A stretch of 64,000 nucleotides of DNA from Erwinia psidii (lineage in GTDB: Bacteria > Pseudomonadota > Gammaproteobacteria > Enterobacterales > Enterobacteriaceae): NCBI RefSeq assembly GCF_003846135.1, contig NZ_RHHM01000006.1, positions 62,001 through 126,000 of the forward strand, given 5' to 3'. Below, piece after piece: positions 27,595 through 39,887 of this stretch. The notes below the pieces were generated by a model. It worked only from the letters and a program-made list of their open reading frames with translations, did not search any database and was not told the DNA's origin. Positions within the stretch are counted from its first letter, which is position 1. Every line of letters starts with the position of its first letter. The position numbers and the translations under genes were made by a program.

Positions 27595-29010
27595 ATGAAA
27601 GAGTTTTCCTCCTCAGGCACGCTGATCATTATCGGGATGGTGGTAGCCTATATTCTGTTTACCACCTGGCTCACTTACCGCCTGCGTAGTAAAAGTTCCG
27701 GCGATTTTATGGAAGGTTCACGGGCGATGCCGGCTTTTATCGTTGGCATTATGCTGATGTCTGAATATATCGGTGCCAAGTCAACCATTGGCACCGCACA
27801 GGCCGCCTTTGAGGATGGTTTTGCCGCCTCATGGTCCGTGATTGGCGCAGCGATTGGCTTCCCGATTTTCGGGCTGCTACTGGTGAAACGCATCTACAAT
27901 ACCGGCAAAATCACCATTTCAGGTGCGGTGGCCGAAAAGTTCGGTAGCACCACCAAAAACATTATTTCCCTGATTATGATTTACGCTCTGCTACTGGTGA
28001 ACGTAGGCAACTACGTCAGCGGCGCGGCGGCTATCTCCACGGTACTGAAAGTCAATCTGCCGGTGGCCGCCTTTATCACCGCCATTGTCAGTACATTCTA
28101 CTTCGCCTTTGGCGGGATGAAGGGGATGGCGTGGGTCACCCTGTTACACAGCGCGCTGAAGTACGTTGGCATTCTGATTATTCTTGGCGTGGCGCTGAAG
28201 ATGACTGGCGGCATTACGCCGATGGTGCAACAGATGCCGGACTTTTACTGGACGTGGGACGGCCATGTCGGGGCCAGCACCATCGTGGCCTGGCTGATCG
28301 GCACCATTGGTTCAATCTTCTGTACCCAGTTTGTTATCCAGGCGATCTCTTCAACCAAAAGCCCTGCCGCCGCCCGTCGGGCAACCTGGGTCGCCTTTTT
28401 CTTCTGCCTGCCCATCGGTATTGCTATTGCGGTGATTGGCGTGGCGGCAAAATACCTGCATCCCGACATTAAGAGCCTCTATGCCCTGCCGGTTTTTTTA
28501 CAGGATATGAGCCCGTGGCTGGCCGGGATTGTCACCACCTCGCTGGTGGCGTCTATTTTCGTCAGCGTCGGCACGGTGGCGCTGGCTATCGCCTCGCTGA
28601 TTGTCAAAGATTTCTATGTGCCATACCGCCACCCCACGCCGGAGCGGGAGTTCAGAATGACCCGTCTGCTGTCGCTGGCGATCGGTTTTGCACCGCTGAT
28701 TTTCGTGCTGCTGGTACCGGAAGTGCTGAAGCTCTCTTTCTTTACCCGCGCTATTCGCCTGTCGATTTCCGTGGTGGCGATCATCGCATTCTATCTGCCG
28801 ATGTTCAAAAGCGCCCGCGGCGCAAACTGGGGACTGGTGGGTGCCTGCGTGGTGACCTCGGTGTGGTTCCTGCTGGGCGATCCCTTTGGCATTAACAACA
28901 TGTATATCGCCCTGATCACACCGGCGGTGATCATGGTAATTGATCACCTGATCCCACGTCGGGAAAGCGACAAGCACACCAACGACAGTTTACAAAAAAG
29001 TGGAGCGTAA
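27595..29010 (+). CDS. Sodium:solute symporter (SSS family)
   Basis: A 471-residue membrane protein with about 13 hydrophobic helices. The N-terminal helix is followed by FMEGSRAMPAF and MSEYIGAKSTIGTAQAAF, the family pattern of helices 1-2 where Na+ and substrate bind. Relatives carry sugars, sialic acid, pantothenate or organic acids. Genes immediately downstream encode a cytoplasmic BNR-repeat enzyme and a YhcH-like protein, so the cargo is probably an acidic sugar or short oligosaccharide. The stop lies four bases before the next ATG. Confidence 0.92.
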   Translation: MKEFSSSGTLIIIGMVVAYILFTTWLTYRLRSKSSGDFMEGSRAMPAFIVGIMLMSEYIGAKSTIGTAQAAFEDGFAASWSVIGAAIGFPIFGLLLVKRIYNTGKITISGAVAEKFGSTTKNIISLIMIYALLLVNVGNYVSGAAAISTVLKVNLPVAAFITAIVSTFYFAFGGMKGMAWVTLLHSALKYVGILIILGVALKMTGGITPMVQQMPDFYWTWDGHVGASTIVAWLIGTIGSIFCTQFVIQAISSTKSPAAARRATWVAFFFCLPIGIAIAVIGVAAKYLHPDIKSLYALPVFLQDMSPWLAGIVTTSLVASIFVSVGTVALAIASLIVKDFYVPYRHPTPEREFRMTRLLSLAIGFAPLIFVLLVPEVLKLSFFTRAIRLSISVVAIIAFYLPMFKSARGANWGLVGACVVTSVWFLLGDPFGINNMYIALITPAVIMVIDHLIPRRESDKHTNDSLQKSGA

Positions 29011-29014
29011 AATA

Positions 29015-31349
<2,335 letters not shown>

Positions 31350-31642
31350 TCTCCGTCGTCATATGCTCATAACCGGTTACGATGGATACTTTATCCCCTG
31401 CTTATCACGGACGTTAAAATAATACTTTCTCCTGTTATCAGCCGGTGTAAAAAAATCCGCTGTGCGGGTAAACATCGTTTTGCTGTCCATTTTTGAAAAT
31501 GTCACTTTTTAAGCATCTCTTTTCTTCTGATCCATCTTTTTCAATTGAATTCTTATATTACTCTTCAGACTGATAAGCGTTTTCCTGTATCAAAAATCAT
31601 CCGTTTTTTGCTATATAAAAACATGCAAAAAAGGAGAAAAAA

Positions 31643-34600
31643 ATGCCATCTGTTCATACAAAATGCCTTCCCTCATCATTTACCAGAACACCAGAAGTCA
31701 TCGCAAAACCAATAACAAAGGAAAAAAACATATGGCAAGACATTATTGACCAGGGAAAAAATGATATTTGGAAAGACGTTATTAGCCATGAAGAAGATGA
31801 TATCTGGAAAGATATTATCAACTGGGAAGAAAACGATGTCTGGAAAGATATTATAGACTGGCAAGAAGTTAATGAAACCAGTTTTAATGCCAACGATCAA
31901 AGAACCACCGGAGAAAGCGCCGTGTCGGAGAAAGCTGACTCTCATGTCTCCCTGACAGAGGACAGCTACCGCGCGCTCCAGCAATTATTCCAGTTAATGG
32001 CCAGCAACGGAAATAGCAGGATTATATCAACCTGTCTTTCAGCATTACTTCCCGGTATTTCTCCACGGATAGCCGTGGCCGCCATCAGCCTCTATAATGC
32101 CGTTACCAGAAAAAGAAATATTGACTATGCCATATTAAATACTCTTGAGCTGTCATCATGGTTACTCCCTGATAATTTGAATATTATCTCTGAACTGGCA
32201 AATTTTATCAGGAAAAATATCGTCGAATGGATTGGTGAATCGTTTTCACATCCCTTTCCAGAGGGAGAGAATACCGCTCTCTACGAACATATTCTCATTG
32301 CAATGGCCGTTACAGCCATTGCAGTAAAACCCTGGATGAAAAACAATCAGGCACCACAGCGCTGGTGCCTGAGGATACCCACCATTATGGCGGATTTTTT
32401 AATTCGCGCTAACGAGTACTGGAATAAGCTGGGAGATATAGCAGGCACTCCTGCACCAGTCGCGGCCTACCATGAAGAAAATATTCCTCTCCACCGGATA
32501 CCCGCTTTTGAGGTGGATACCTGCATGCAAACATCCATCAGCAGACGTGATGATCGCCTGGGAGCATCCTCTTCTCTTATCGGGGACATGACCGCTTTTT
32601 CATCGAACTCCACGGCACGATATGATGCGGCTATCCGCGCCACGGTACAAAATAACCCCAAATCCCTGGCACTTGAAAATTACTCTGTTGCTGAGAAAGC
32701 ACACTGGCTGGCAACAGACAGACTCCGGCAGGAAAGTGGATTTTCAGGCCTGTCATACTGTGCTACCCGCAAGACAGAAACACGCCATCACACAGATGAA
32801 CAGATAATCACCCACAGCCATTTCAATACCCAGTGCGATGCCACAGCGCATTCGACAACGCTTGCAGAAGAGAAAAACGCGGTAAATACCATTGTGCCGC
32901 AAACGCCAGTTTCTTCAGTACCGAATCAACAGATAGTGAACTTACCCAATCCAGGAATGGTTGCGACGACGTTTGCAATAACGGCGTATCTCTCGTCCAT
33001 AGCGGGAGTAAAAGGTAACACGATTTCGCTGGCTACCATCGGCGTTTTCTCCTGGGGAAGACATCTGTGGAACAGGCTAAGGACACCGCACCAGGAGCAC
33101 ATCCCAGATGGGAGTACAGACGCAAAAAACTCAACAATAAATCTCTCTCCCACCTCACTTTCGCAACCTCATATGCGATCCAAACGAGATGTAGTGCCTG
33201 ACGAATCCCCGCTATACGCTGGTGATGATGTATTCGATGCGGAAATTCACCACTCGCTGATTGATTTTTTACAAAACGAGAAATTACTTCCCGATACAGA
33301 GATCGATAAATTTAAAACGGGTGACGTCGCCGCCGCCATCGCCGGGTATATCATGCCAGCAGATAACCATCGTCAGCAGACTATCTCCAGTGTGAAAATA
33401 CAACTTCTGGCACAACATATTCTGACTGACAGCAACCTTTATGGCGGCAAAAAAGGAGAGGCAATATCTAACAGCTTCGCTGAATCTGTGGTCATGGATA
33501 TGATATTTCGTACCATCATGGGCATGTCACCTGAATGGTATCTGGCTGATAAACTTGCCGTTAATAAAGCTCCTCTAACAATCAACGCGCTGAAGCAAAC
33601 GCTTTCGCTGAAAAAAATACTCGCAGAGAGACAAATAAACATTCCTGAAGAAAAACGAGCCAGTATTGAGCATATCTGGTCTTTATTTATGAAGAAGAGG
33701 TTCCCTCTCTTTTATCATCCCATTGATAATATTGATAACATTTCAACAGACGATCCTGAGTTTAACTGGTATTACAGCGGCTCTCTCTATCTGGCTGATA
33801 AAGGAAAATTGTCTGATTTTACCTCTCAGGAGATCCTGTACCTTGGTAAAGCAATATGGGAAACGGCATTTGCAGAAGACATGAGTATCCACTCTTTTAT
33901 TTTACTTCCCGCCCTTTTACTGATGGCAAAAATCAGGCCGGAAGAAATCCATGCTCAGGAAGATATGTTTTATCACCATGTGATAGCCATTAATCAGTAT
34001 TTTCAATACCAGGATATCAGCCTTAAGTTTGAAGCTTATCGTTCTGCCGTCAAAGAATGGATGAGCAGAGGAAAGTTAGCAGAAAAAATTGTTAATGACT
34101 GCGGTGAGGCTATCCCCCCTACAATGGACGTGGTTATTGAGCAATCCCCGTTATATTTCAATACAGAGATGGACCTTCTCCTCAGAAGAGAGGAAGCAAA
34201 GCAGGACTATATGGATGGTATCTCTAAGCCCTGTGCTCAGGCTCCTGAAGATCTTGATACAGCCTGGAAGAAACTCACAGAAAAGGTTGCCGACAGTTTT
34301 GCCGATATCAATTTTTATATTCTCTGGTCCACGTTCTCCAGTATAGAAAAAAAAGATGCCAATTTTATATTTTCTCCTGATGCCATTATTTATCCAACAT
34401 CGTTTACTATGGAGCCCAGCTACAGTGTAGAGAAAGACCTTCTTTTTTCAGAAAAATTAGGTGAACAGGATTTATACAACCCGGGAACCAAACATTTTTT
34501 TGAAAAAATATCAGCACCTGCCGTAAAAAATATCAACCTGGACAAGGCCGAACTTATTACTGTTCAGGTTGGAGATGAGAAACGTATTTACGCCCTCAAG

Positions 34601-36793
34601 AGTACAGGAAATGGAGATGAGAGCAAATACAGGCTGATACGCGTTGATAATGACATCAGTAATTTTATCCATGCTGACATTCTCGATTACCGTCCTGTGA
34701 ATGGTTTTACGAAATTCTCCGACAATGGCGTTAAAGATGGAACTGGTCAGTTATTTTATTTCTCCACCACAGAAAATAAGAATGAGAATATAAACAGGCA
34801 GAAAAATGAACTGGGATTGATCAATCATTTCAACCAGATATATCGTGAAAAATTATATAAATCTGTTTACGACGCAGGCAACGATAAATCGACAAGGCAG
34901 AAAACATGGGATTTTTTCAAACACTTAATTCCCTTTTATGACTGTGTTGAAGGTATACAAAATAATGACCCTTCTCAGGCAGTTCCTGCCTGTTTGTTAG
35001 ACGCACTGACGTTTTTTGATACATTTATTAAAATCGGCAGTATGAGTGGGAAATTTGGCCAGGGCCTGGCCAGGGGAATGTTAAAAGGAACGCAGGGGGT
35101 CCCCCAATCAGCAGTAAAGGGGCTTGTAAAAAATCTGTATCAGGAAGCGTCATTCCCCACCATCAAAGAACTGGCAAAACTTGGAAAAAACGTACTCAGA
35201 AGCGCCGATCCCGGATTTGAGCTACTGACAGACACGTATCGAATATTGCCAGTTTATGTATTAGACGTGCTGAAAGAAAATCATGCTTCGTTAGGGAAAA
35301 GAATAGAATCAATTAACACTGCGGCAAAAAAAGGTCTGCACTCAGAAAATTACGCTACCGCAAAGTTGCCACACACGGATTTTCGCGTTCCTGTAAAAGG
35401 AATAAAAGATGATAATGGTAAATATTTTTACGTTCAGATGGATCCAAACACCGGAAATGTATTTGGCAGACGCTATCAGTTAGATACGGACATTCTTAAG
35501 CCACTGGGTCAACTGGGTCACCCTGGCCAGGATTATGCTGATGGCTTGTTGGACAAACTCCCCCTTTGTTCCAGCCGTGTCAGGAGAGGAATTGATGGCG
35601 TTAAGGATACACTATTTTGTATAGACAAAAAATGGAAAGTTAATGATGAAAAATTATTAGAAGACATCAATAAGTTACCTGAAGGAATGTTGGGAAGATA
35701 TAAAAACATATATATCAATGAAAAATCTTCACTTCCTGATTATTATATTAAACAGGACGGTGATGTATATAAGGTGAAATGGCACGAGAGAAAACACCAA
35801 TGGCAGGTGGTCAATGTTGCCAATCCAGAGACACATACCATCCCCGTCACATTAAATGAAATTGGAAGATGGGTAGCAAAAAATGAAGCATCCTGGCCTA
35901 AAGGATTACCCTGGGAAACATCAGCCGGGACGGCCAAAATCGTAAAAGAAGAGTTTATTCTGGATAAGCATATGGGGATGATGGAAGTCGCCACGGAAAA
36001 AGGCAATTTTGCCGTCAGCTTCCGTAAAGCAGGAAAAGCAACGCTCAATGCTCTTAAAAATGGCGCAGCGGCAAAGCCCCATTCTATTCTGGAAAAGACC
36101 ATTAAAGAAAGCTCATTGAGTAAGTATTATCCGCAAAACAAAGATGAGATGATGGCAAAAGTTCATAATGCAGGTATTGAAGGACTGGTTGGCCACTGGG
36201 ATGAAAAAAAGGGACTGGTGGGTATTTATCTGACAAATAATATGCAACTGGAAAATGTCATGACAACTAGTGAAGGAATATTTATTTATCCTGTAGATAT
36301 CAATCAGCTTGATACGTCATTGCACGCCTTGAAGCAACATAAAAACTGGATAACAAACTGCTATACTGGCGATTACGATATGCACGACCTCATCGTTTTT
36401 AACCATGCAGGGCGCCCCAGAACACCGTTAATTGGTAAAGAAGAAGAAGACTTAATTAAAAAATTAAATCAGGAGATAAAACGGACAGATGCTCTTCGTA
36501 GCCATGACTCCGCCACGCATCGTGCTGTTCAACATGGCGCTCAGATCAACTATGCCACCTATATGATCAAAAATAATTTTGAAGGCGGTGATGGAATGGT
36601 TCTTGACGTTGCTAACCCCGGGGAGTACCCCATTGCTATGCTGGATCGTGGCGTATGGAGCGTTATCCATAACCTGGCGGAACACGAAAAATATTACCAG
36701 CAGATTGGTGCAAAATTAAAAGAAACCTGGAGTGCCGATGGCAGCGTTGTTCTGACCAAGGGAGGAATTAAACCTCGATCACACCAGGAATGA
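31643..36793 (+). CDS. Very large putative toxin/effector (1716 residues), possible nucleotidyl-cyclase-like C-terminus
   Basis: A single 5.1-kb gene, much more AT-rich than its neighbours, with AAAAAGGAG just before the ATG. No signal peptide is seen. Residues 30-77 hold four 12-residue repeats beginning [IV]W[KQ]D[IV]I. A hydrophobic stretch lies near residue 440-460. Two R-x-(K/R)-R sites, RSKR (512-515) and RVRR (1312-1315), look like furin-type cleavage sites. The C-terminal 140 residues contain TGDYDMHDL (Asp1577, Asp1579) and VQHGAQIN (His1631, Asn1636), resembling the metal-binding DxD and His...Asn pattern of edema-factor/ExoY cyclases. The upstream Lys-rich motif of that family is not clear, so this match is tentative. 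The gene stands alone, without an obvious chaperone gene. Confidence 0.75.
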   Translation: MPSVHTKCLPSSFTRTPEVIAKPITKEKNIWQDIIDQGKNDIWKDVISHEEDDIWKDIINWEENDVWKDIIDWQEVNETSFNANDQRTTGESAVSEKADSHVSLTEDSYRALQQLFQLMASNGNSRIISTCLSALLPGISPRIAVAAISLYNAVTRKRNIDYAILNTLELSSWLLPDNLNIISELANFIRKNIVEWIGESFSHPFPEGENTALYEHILIAMAVTAIAVKPWMKNNQAPQRWCLRIPTIMADFLIRANEYWNKLGDIAGTPAPVAAYHEENIPLHRIPAFEVDTCMQTSISRRDDRLGASSSLIGDMTAFSSNSTARYDAAIRATVQNNPKSLALENYSVAEKAHWLATDRLRQESGFSGLSYCATRKTETRHHTDEQIITHSHFNTQCDATAHSTTLAEEKNAVNTIVPQTPVSSVPNQQIVNLPNPGMVATTFAITAYLSSIAGVKGNTISLATIGVFSWGRHLWNRLRTPHQEHIPDGSTDAKNSTINLSPTSLSQPHMRSKRDVVPDESPLYAGDDVFDAEIHHSLIDFLQNEKLLPDTEIDKFKTGDVAAAIAGYIMPADNHRQQTISSVKIQLLAQHILTDSNLYGGKKGEAISNSFAESVVMDMIFRTIMGMSPEWYLADKLAVNKAPLTINALKQTLSLKKILAERQINIPEEKRASIEHIWSLFMKKRFPLFYHPIDNIDNISTDDPEFNWYYSGSLYLADKGKLSDFTSQEILYLGKAIWETAFAEDMSIHSFILLPALLLMAKIRPEEIHAQEDMFYHHVIAINQYFQYQDISLKFEAYRSAVKEWMSRGKLAEKIVNDCGEAIPPTMDVVIEQSPLYFNTEMDLLLRREEAKQDYMDGISKPCAQAPEDLDTAWKKLTEKVADSFADINFYILWSTFSSIEKKDANFIFSPDAIIYPTSFTMEPSYSVEKDLLFSEKLGEQDLYNPGTKHFFEKISAPAVKNINLDKAELITVQVGDEKRIYALKSTGNGDESKYRLIRVDNDISNFIHADILDYRPVNGFTKFSDNGVKDGTGQLFYFSTTENKNENINRQKNELGLINHFNQIYREKLYKSVYDAGNDKSTRQKTWDFFKHLIPFYDCVEGIQNNDPSQAVPACLLDALTFFDTFIKIGSMSGKFGQGLARGMLKGTQGVPQSAVKGLVKNLYQEASFPTIKELAKLGKNVLRSADPGFELLTDTYRILPVYVLDVLKENHASLGKRIESINTAAKKGLHSENYATAKLPHTDFRVPVKGIKDDNGKYFYVQMDPNTGNVFGRRYQLDTDILKPLGQLGHPGQDYADGLLDKLPLCSSRVRRGIDGVKDTLFCIDKKWKVNDEKLLEDINKLPEGMLGRYKNIYINEKSSLPDYYIKQDGDVYKVKWHERKHQWQVVNVANPETHTIPVTLNEIGRWVAKNEASWPKGLPWETSAGTAKIVKEEFILDKHMGMMEVATEKGNFAVSFRKAGKATLNALKNGAAAKPHSILEKTIKESSLSKYYPQNKDEMMAKVHNAGIEGLVGHWDEKKGLVGIYLTNNMQLENVMTTSEGIFIYPVDINQLDTSLHALKQHKNWITNCYTGDYDMHDLIVFNHAGRPRTPLIGKEEEDLIKKLNQEIKRTDALRSHDSATHRAVQHGAQINYATYMIKNNFEGGDGMVLDVANPGEYPIAMLDRGVWSVIHNLAEHEKYYQQIGAKLKETWSADGSVVLTKGGIKPRSHQE
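31730..31873 (+). repeat. Four in-frame 36-bp repeats in the giant gene
   Basis: Four consecutive units encode IWQDIIDQGKND, IWKDVISHEEDD, IWKDIINWEEND and VWKDIIDWQEVN. The Trp-Lys-Asp-Ile-Ile core is conserved while the second half of each unit varies, which suggests a binding motif array rather than a recent slippage product. Confidence 0.85.
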
Positions 36794-37028
36794 CACGACC
36801 TTTTCGGGGAGCCTGTCTGTAATTCTGTGTCACTGTCATCGTATTAAAGGCGATCGCTCAGGCGAGCACCTTTAATACGATAATCAAGCGACTTATCGCC
36901 CACCGTCAGCTTTGGATCAACATACTCCATTTTTTCGATGCGAACTGAACGACAGGGGCAATAAACTGACGAACTGAGTCTGGCAGAAACGCTTTTCGTC
37001 AATAAATTTGCGTCCCGGCGCTTTCCCC

Positions 37029-37391
37029 TTAGCCCTCCCGACAAAAGGCCCGGTAGGCGGCAATCACCGCCAGGAAATCCTCAACGCCGCAAAAACACAG
37101 GCTCTCTTCATCATAGTAACGCATTCCTTCCTCCAGCCCGTCGTCTTCCAGACTGAGAAGGTTGGCACGAATAATCACCTCTTCTTCATCCATCCACAGC
37201 GTATATTCACGGCCCACGCGCTGCCACTGGCGCTCACTGCCTTTTACCCCTGCGATGGCGTTTTCCACCTCGTCAAGCAGGGCGAGGTTATTTTCCACTT
37301 CTTCGTTAAACCAGTGCCCCACGGCTTCATGTCCCATCGACATGCGCACCCTCACCTTACCGGTGCTATCCCGTAAAAATTCGTATTCCAT
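37029..37391 (-). CDS. yacL: UPF0231 family protein YacL
   Basis: A 120-residue acidic protein of the YacL family, recognised by [27 protein letters not shown] (given here in part) and the C-terminal [15 protein letters not shown]. Its function is unknown. In E. coli it lies between acnB and speD; here the toxin island separates it from speD and the CRISPR region separates it from acnB. Confidence 0.93.
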   Translation of the reverse strand: MEYEFLRDSTGKVRVRMSMGHEAVGHWFNEEVENNLALLDEVENAIAGVKGSERQWQRVGREYTLWMDEEEVIIRANLLSLEDDGLEEGMRYYDEESLCFCGVEDFLAVIAAYRAFCREG

Positions 37392-37556
37392 GGTGCTGTC
37401 CTCTGTCAGTTGACTTCACTGCTGGGTGTGATTACGGGCCTTTGTATTGTCCACACGGCCGACCATAACGGCGATATGGCACACATTATCGCAGTCCGGC
37501 CCCAAAAAAACAGTGTCTGTCGCCCGATGAGACGCAGATTGCCACCCGGTATTTTG

Positions 37557-37630
37557 CCGGCCAGCTGTACGGCAGTGAACTCACGCCAACGGCGCGCAAA
37601 CGTTGCTGAGTCGCCTGTACGGCAGTCAAA
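37557..37630 (+). repeat. Relic of type I-F CRISPR repeats
   Basis: Two fragments match the array repeat in array orientation. TGTACGGCAGTGAAC at 37566-37580 matches 15 nt, and GCCTGTACGGCAGT at 37613-37626 matches 14 nt. Their spacing is 50 bp rather than 60, and the 5' part of each repeat is eroded. They look like remains of an older array about 2.8 kb from CRISPR1. Confidence 0.5.
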
Positions 37631-37776
37631 GGCGGCCAATGAGATGGCGGCGACGTCAACACGGTAAGACAGTGAAAATAACACGACGGTGATCTTAACG
37701 ACGCGGCTACGGGGACGTTCATGTCCCCTGCCCCAGGGCAGCGGCAGCTCACCGAAGTAACGCTATCAGGTGCGGG

Positions 37777-37942
37777 CATGGCGAACTGAAACGAATAATT
37801 GGATTGAAATCAATGCAGGCCGCTTACGCCACGATGAAGGGAATTAAAGTGATGCGTGTGCTGCGTAAAGACCAGACTGAGTTATTTTACTTTGGCCCCA
37901 CTGGGCGCGATGCGTCCGGTGAGCGGCGTTTTTGAAATGTAA
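37777..37942 (+). pseudogene. IS6-family (IS26-like) transposase C-terminal fragment
   Basis: The frame reads HGELKRIIGLKSM, then AAYATMKGIKVMRVLRKDQ, and after one frameshift MRPVSGVFEM and stop, the typical C-terminus of IS26-type transposases. A degraded right terminus (TTTGCAACACTACC, 37979-37992) follows. The 5' part of the element is missing. Confidence 0.75.
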
Positions 37943-38097
37943 GGCATGGTAAACAGGCAAAGAGTTATTTGTCCTCATTTTTGCAACACTACCGTATAAA
38001 GCATGAGAGCTACCTTGTGTTTATATAAGGATCCGACACCCCTGTTAAAACCAATAACTCTCAACCTTTCAGGACCCAGGATCGGATCACGTCGCGA

Positions 38098-38787
38098 CTA
38101 TATATCCTGTAATTCCACAGACTGAATCTCGGTTGAAATATCTGTTATCCTGTTTTTCTCATTATTATGAAGTACAGGATCTGCCTGACCAGAAAGTATG
38201 CCACCATGCTTTATGCTCAGAGTATGGTAGGTAATTTTCCCGGACACTTTGCCATTTTCTGTTATTTCCATATTTTCGCTAAAGCAATCTCCCCTCAATT
38301 CCCCGTCAATGATAACCTTTTTGCATTTTATATCCCCCTCAACCATGCCGTTGCTAACAATTTTAATTAAACCTGCCTCTGTATTTATATTTCCCTTTAA
38401 AACCCCATAAATATACACATGACCGATTGATGTAATATTCCCTTCGAAGCATACATTTTTGGCAATCACAGTTGATTCATCTGTCTTGAACTCGGTCTGT
38501 TTTTTTTCATCTGATAAAGAGTTTCCTTTATTGGCAAGAATGAGGGAAGTGGTATCTACAGGTTTTTTTTTAAACATAATTACATCCTGATTTGTCAGAA
38601 TATGGATAATGAATGCTGCGACAGATAGCATTCCAGCTACCATTGTCAGGGCATATCTGTGGCCGGAATGCCAACCAGCCAGTGCGAGGATCCAGAAAAA
38701 AATAGCACAATTTATGGCAAAGTGGTCTGGTTTTTCTTTGTGAGCAATAGAGTTAACTTTCTTTTTCTTCAGAGATGATATTTTCAA
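38098..38787 (-). CDS. Bactofilin with N-terminal membrane segments
   Basis: A 229-residue protein. The C-terminal half is a bactofilin domain, a right-handed beta-helix that polymerises without nucleotide, recognised by VIAKNVCFEGNITSIGHVYIYGVLKGNI (given here only in part), KCKKVIIDGELRGD and HTLSIKHGGILSG. Residues about 25-65 contain two hydrophobic helices, so the polymer would be membrane-bound. An internal ATG before FKKKPVD could give a soluble form. Such proteins organise envelope sites or cell shape. It overlaps the small gene upstream by 35 bp. The region is AT-rich and flanked by IS6 remains, suggesting acquisition. Confidence 0.85.
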   Translation of the reverse strand: MKISSLKKKKVNSIAHKEKPDHFAINCAIFFWILALAGWHSGHRYALTMVAGMLSVAAFIIHILTNQDVIMFKKKPVDTTSLILANKGNSLSDEKKQTEFKTDESTVIAKNVCFEGNITSIGHVYIYGVLKGNINTEAGLIKIVSNGMVEGDIKCKKVIIDGELRGDCFSENMEITENGKVSGKITYHTLSIKHGGILSGQADPVLHNNEKNRITDISTEIQSVELQDI

Positions 38788-38947
38788 AATAGATCTCCAT
38801 ATCTGAAACCCCCTCTATGACTATCGACAACACACGATTATTTTTCTCAAGTTTAAAATTTGTTTCTATTTTTTTATTGGATGTATATTTCTCAATAAGT
38901 TCCCTTATTTCCTTTAACATACAAGCTAACATTTCCTCATCATCCAT
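38753..38947 (-). CDS. Small acidic protein upstream of bactofilin, unknown function
   Basis: A 64-residue acidic ORF (DDEEMLACMLKEIRELIEKY) with no recognised family. The N-terminal half is predicted helical and the second half has alternating hydrophobics suggesting strands. It overlaps the bactofilin start by 35 bp in another frame, as translationally coupled genes do. The ribosome site is weak. Confidence 0.45.
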   Translation of the reverse strand: MDDEEMLACMLKEIRELIEKYTSNKKIETNFKLEKNNRVLSIVIEGVSDMEIYFENIISEEKES

Positions 38948-39125
38948 AATTATAACCTAATAATATTATATAATTTTCAAAATTTATGATATTAATTCCG
39001 TTATCACAGATGCGTTATAAATATCATAATAGTTTACCTAATTAATAGTTAATATTTCAGGATATGTGCATTTTGATTATTCTTTCGTGATTTTCGGCAA
39101 AATGAAGGTGACGTATCGCCATGCC

Positions 39126-39887
39126 GGCACTGTTGCAAACATCTGACGGGGATATGTCGGCCGAGGGCGCTGCATATGACCCCATTCCAGGACTGTCATT
39201 TTCAGTACAGCATTATCCCGTGGAGGGTATGCCGGTACTGCAAATACGGTGGCAATAACAGAAAATACTTACTGAAAGCGGCACCAGTGTTAATCATTGT
39301 ACGATTTACCATTGGCCACAGTGCTGTACGCCGGAAATGGAAAAGCAAGTCGGCTGGTACTGGCACCCTCCGATCTCAGCATCCTGACATATTGACGGGA
39401 CATACATCAATATTAATGACCACTGGGCTTATCGGTACCGTGCCGTCGAGAACAGAGGTTGTACCGTCGTTTTTACCTCTCCTCCTGCCGGAACAATACC
39501 GCTGCGTTCCGGTTTCCGCGAAACATTTTAGCAGCGTTATATAGTGGCAGCTCCTGCGCTTTATCAATAAGGATAAAGCGACAACACTGCGCCAGGCGTA
39601 TGCCCTGCTCAGGCGCGAAGGCCGATACCCGACAGACGTTGAGCACTGGCAGATAAAGTACCGGAACAAGCTTATCGAATGTGCTTATGACAAACTGAAA
39701 AGAATAATCAGCGCCATGCCTGGGTTCGACGCCATGATAAAAGGGGTTGAGGTAATGCGGGTGCTGCATAAAGGTCAGACGATTGACTGCCCCTGAACAA
39801 AATGCGTCTGGTGAGCAGCATCTCTGAAATATAACGCTTTATTTTTACCACGTGAGAAGCCCCCCTTCTGATATTTGCAACAGTGCC
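39126..39887 (+). mobile_element. Decayed but full-span IS6-family (IS26-like) element
   Basis: The left end GGCACTGTTGCAAA (39126-39139) and the right end TTTGCAACAGTGCC (39874-39887) are perfect inverted copies of the IS26-type terminus. They enclose 762 bp, near the usual 820. The transposase inside is broken. No 8-bp target duplication is evident at the ends. Confidence 0.85.
39176..39834 (+). pseudogene. IS6-family transposase pseudogene
   Basis: The frame starts MTPFQDCHFQYSIIPWRVCRYCKYG, shown in parts as the IS26-like N-terminus, and then shifts repeatedly. Later blocks such as AAYRFLGKIL-like and ALLKREGR-like codons, FDAMIKGVEVMRVLHKGQT and a final MRLVS are recognisable in different frames. 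Several indels and a missing part of the catalytic core make it inactive. Confidence 0.7.

Noticed and set aside
31350..31642. Possible Hrp box upstream of the giant gene
   Set aside because: I looked for GGAACC followed by CCAC at the usual spacing and found none.
36844..37044. Minus-strand ORF next to yacL
   Set aside because: It overlaps the yacL 3' end, lacks a ribosome site and shows no recognisable domain; at most it is a gene remnant.
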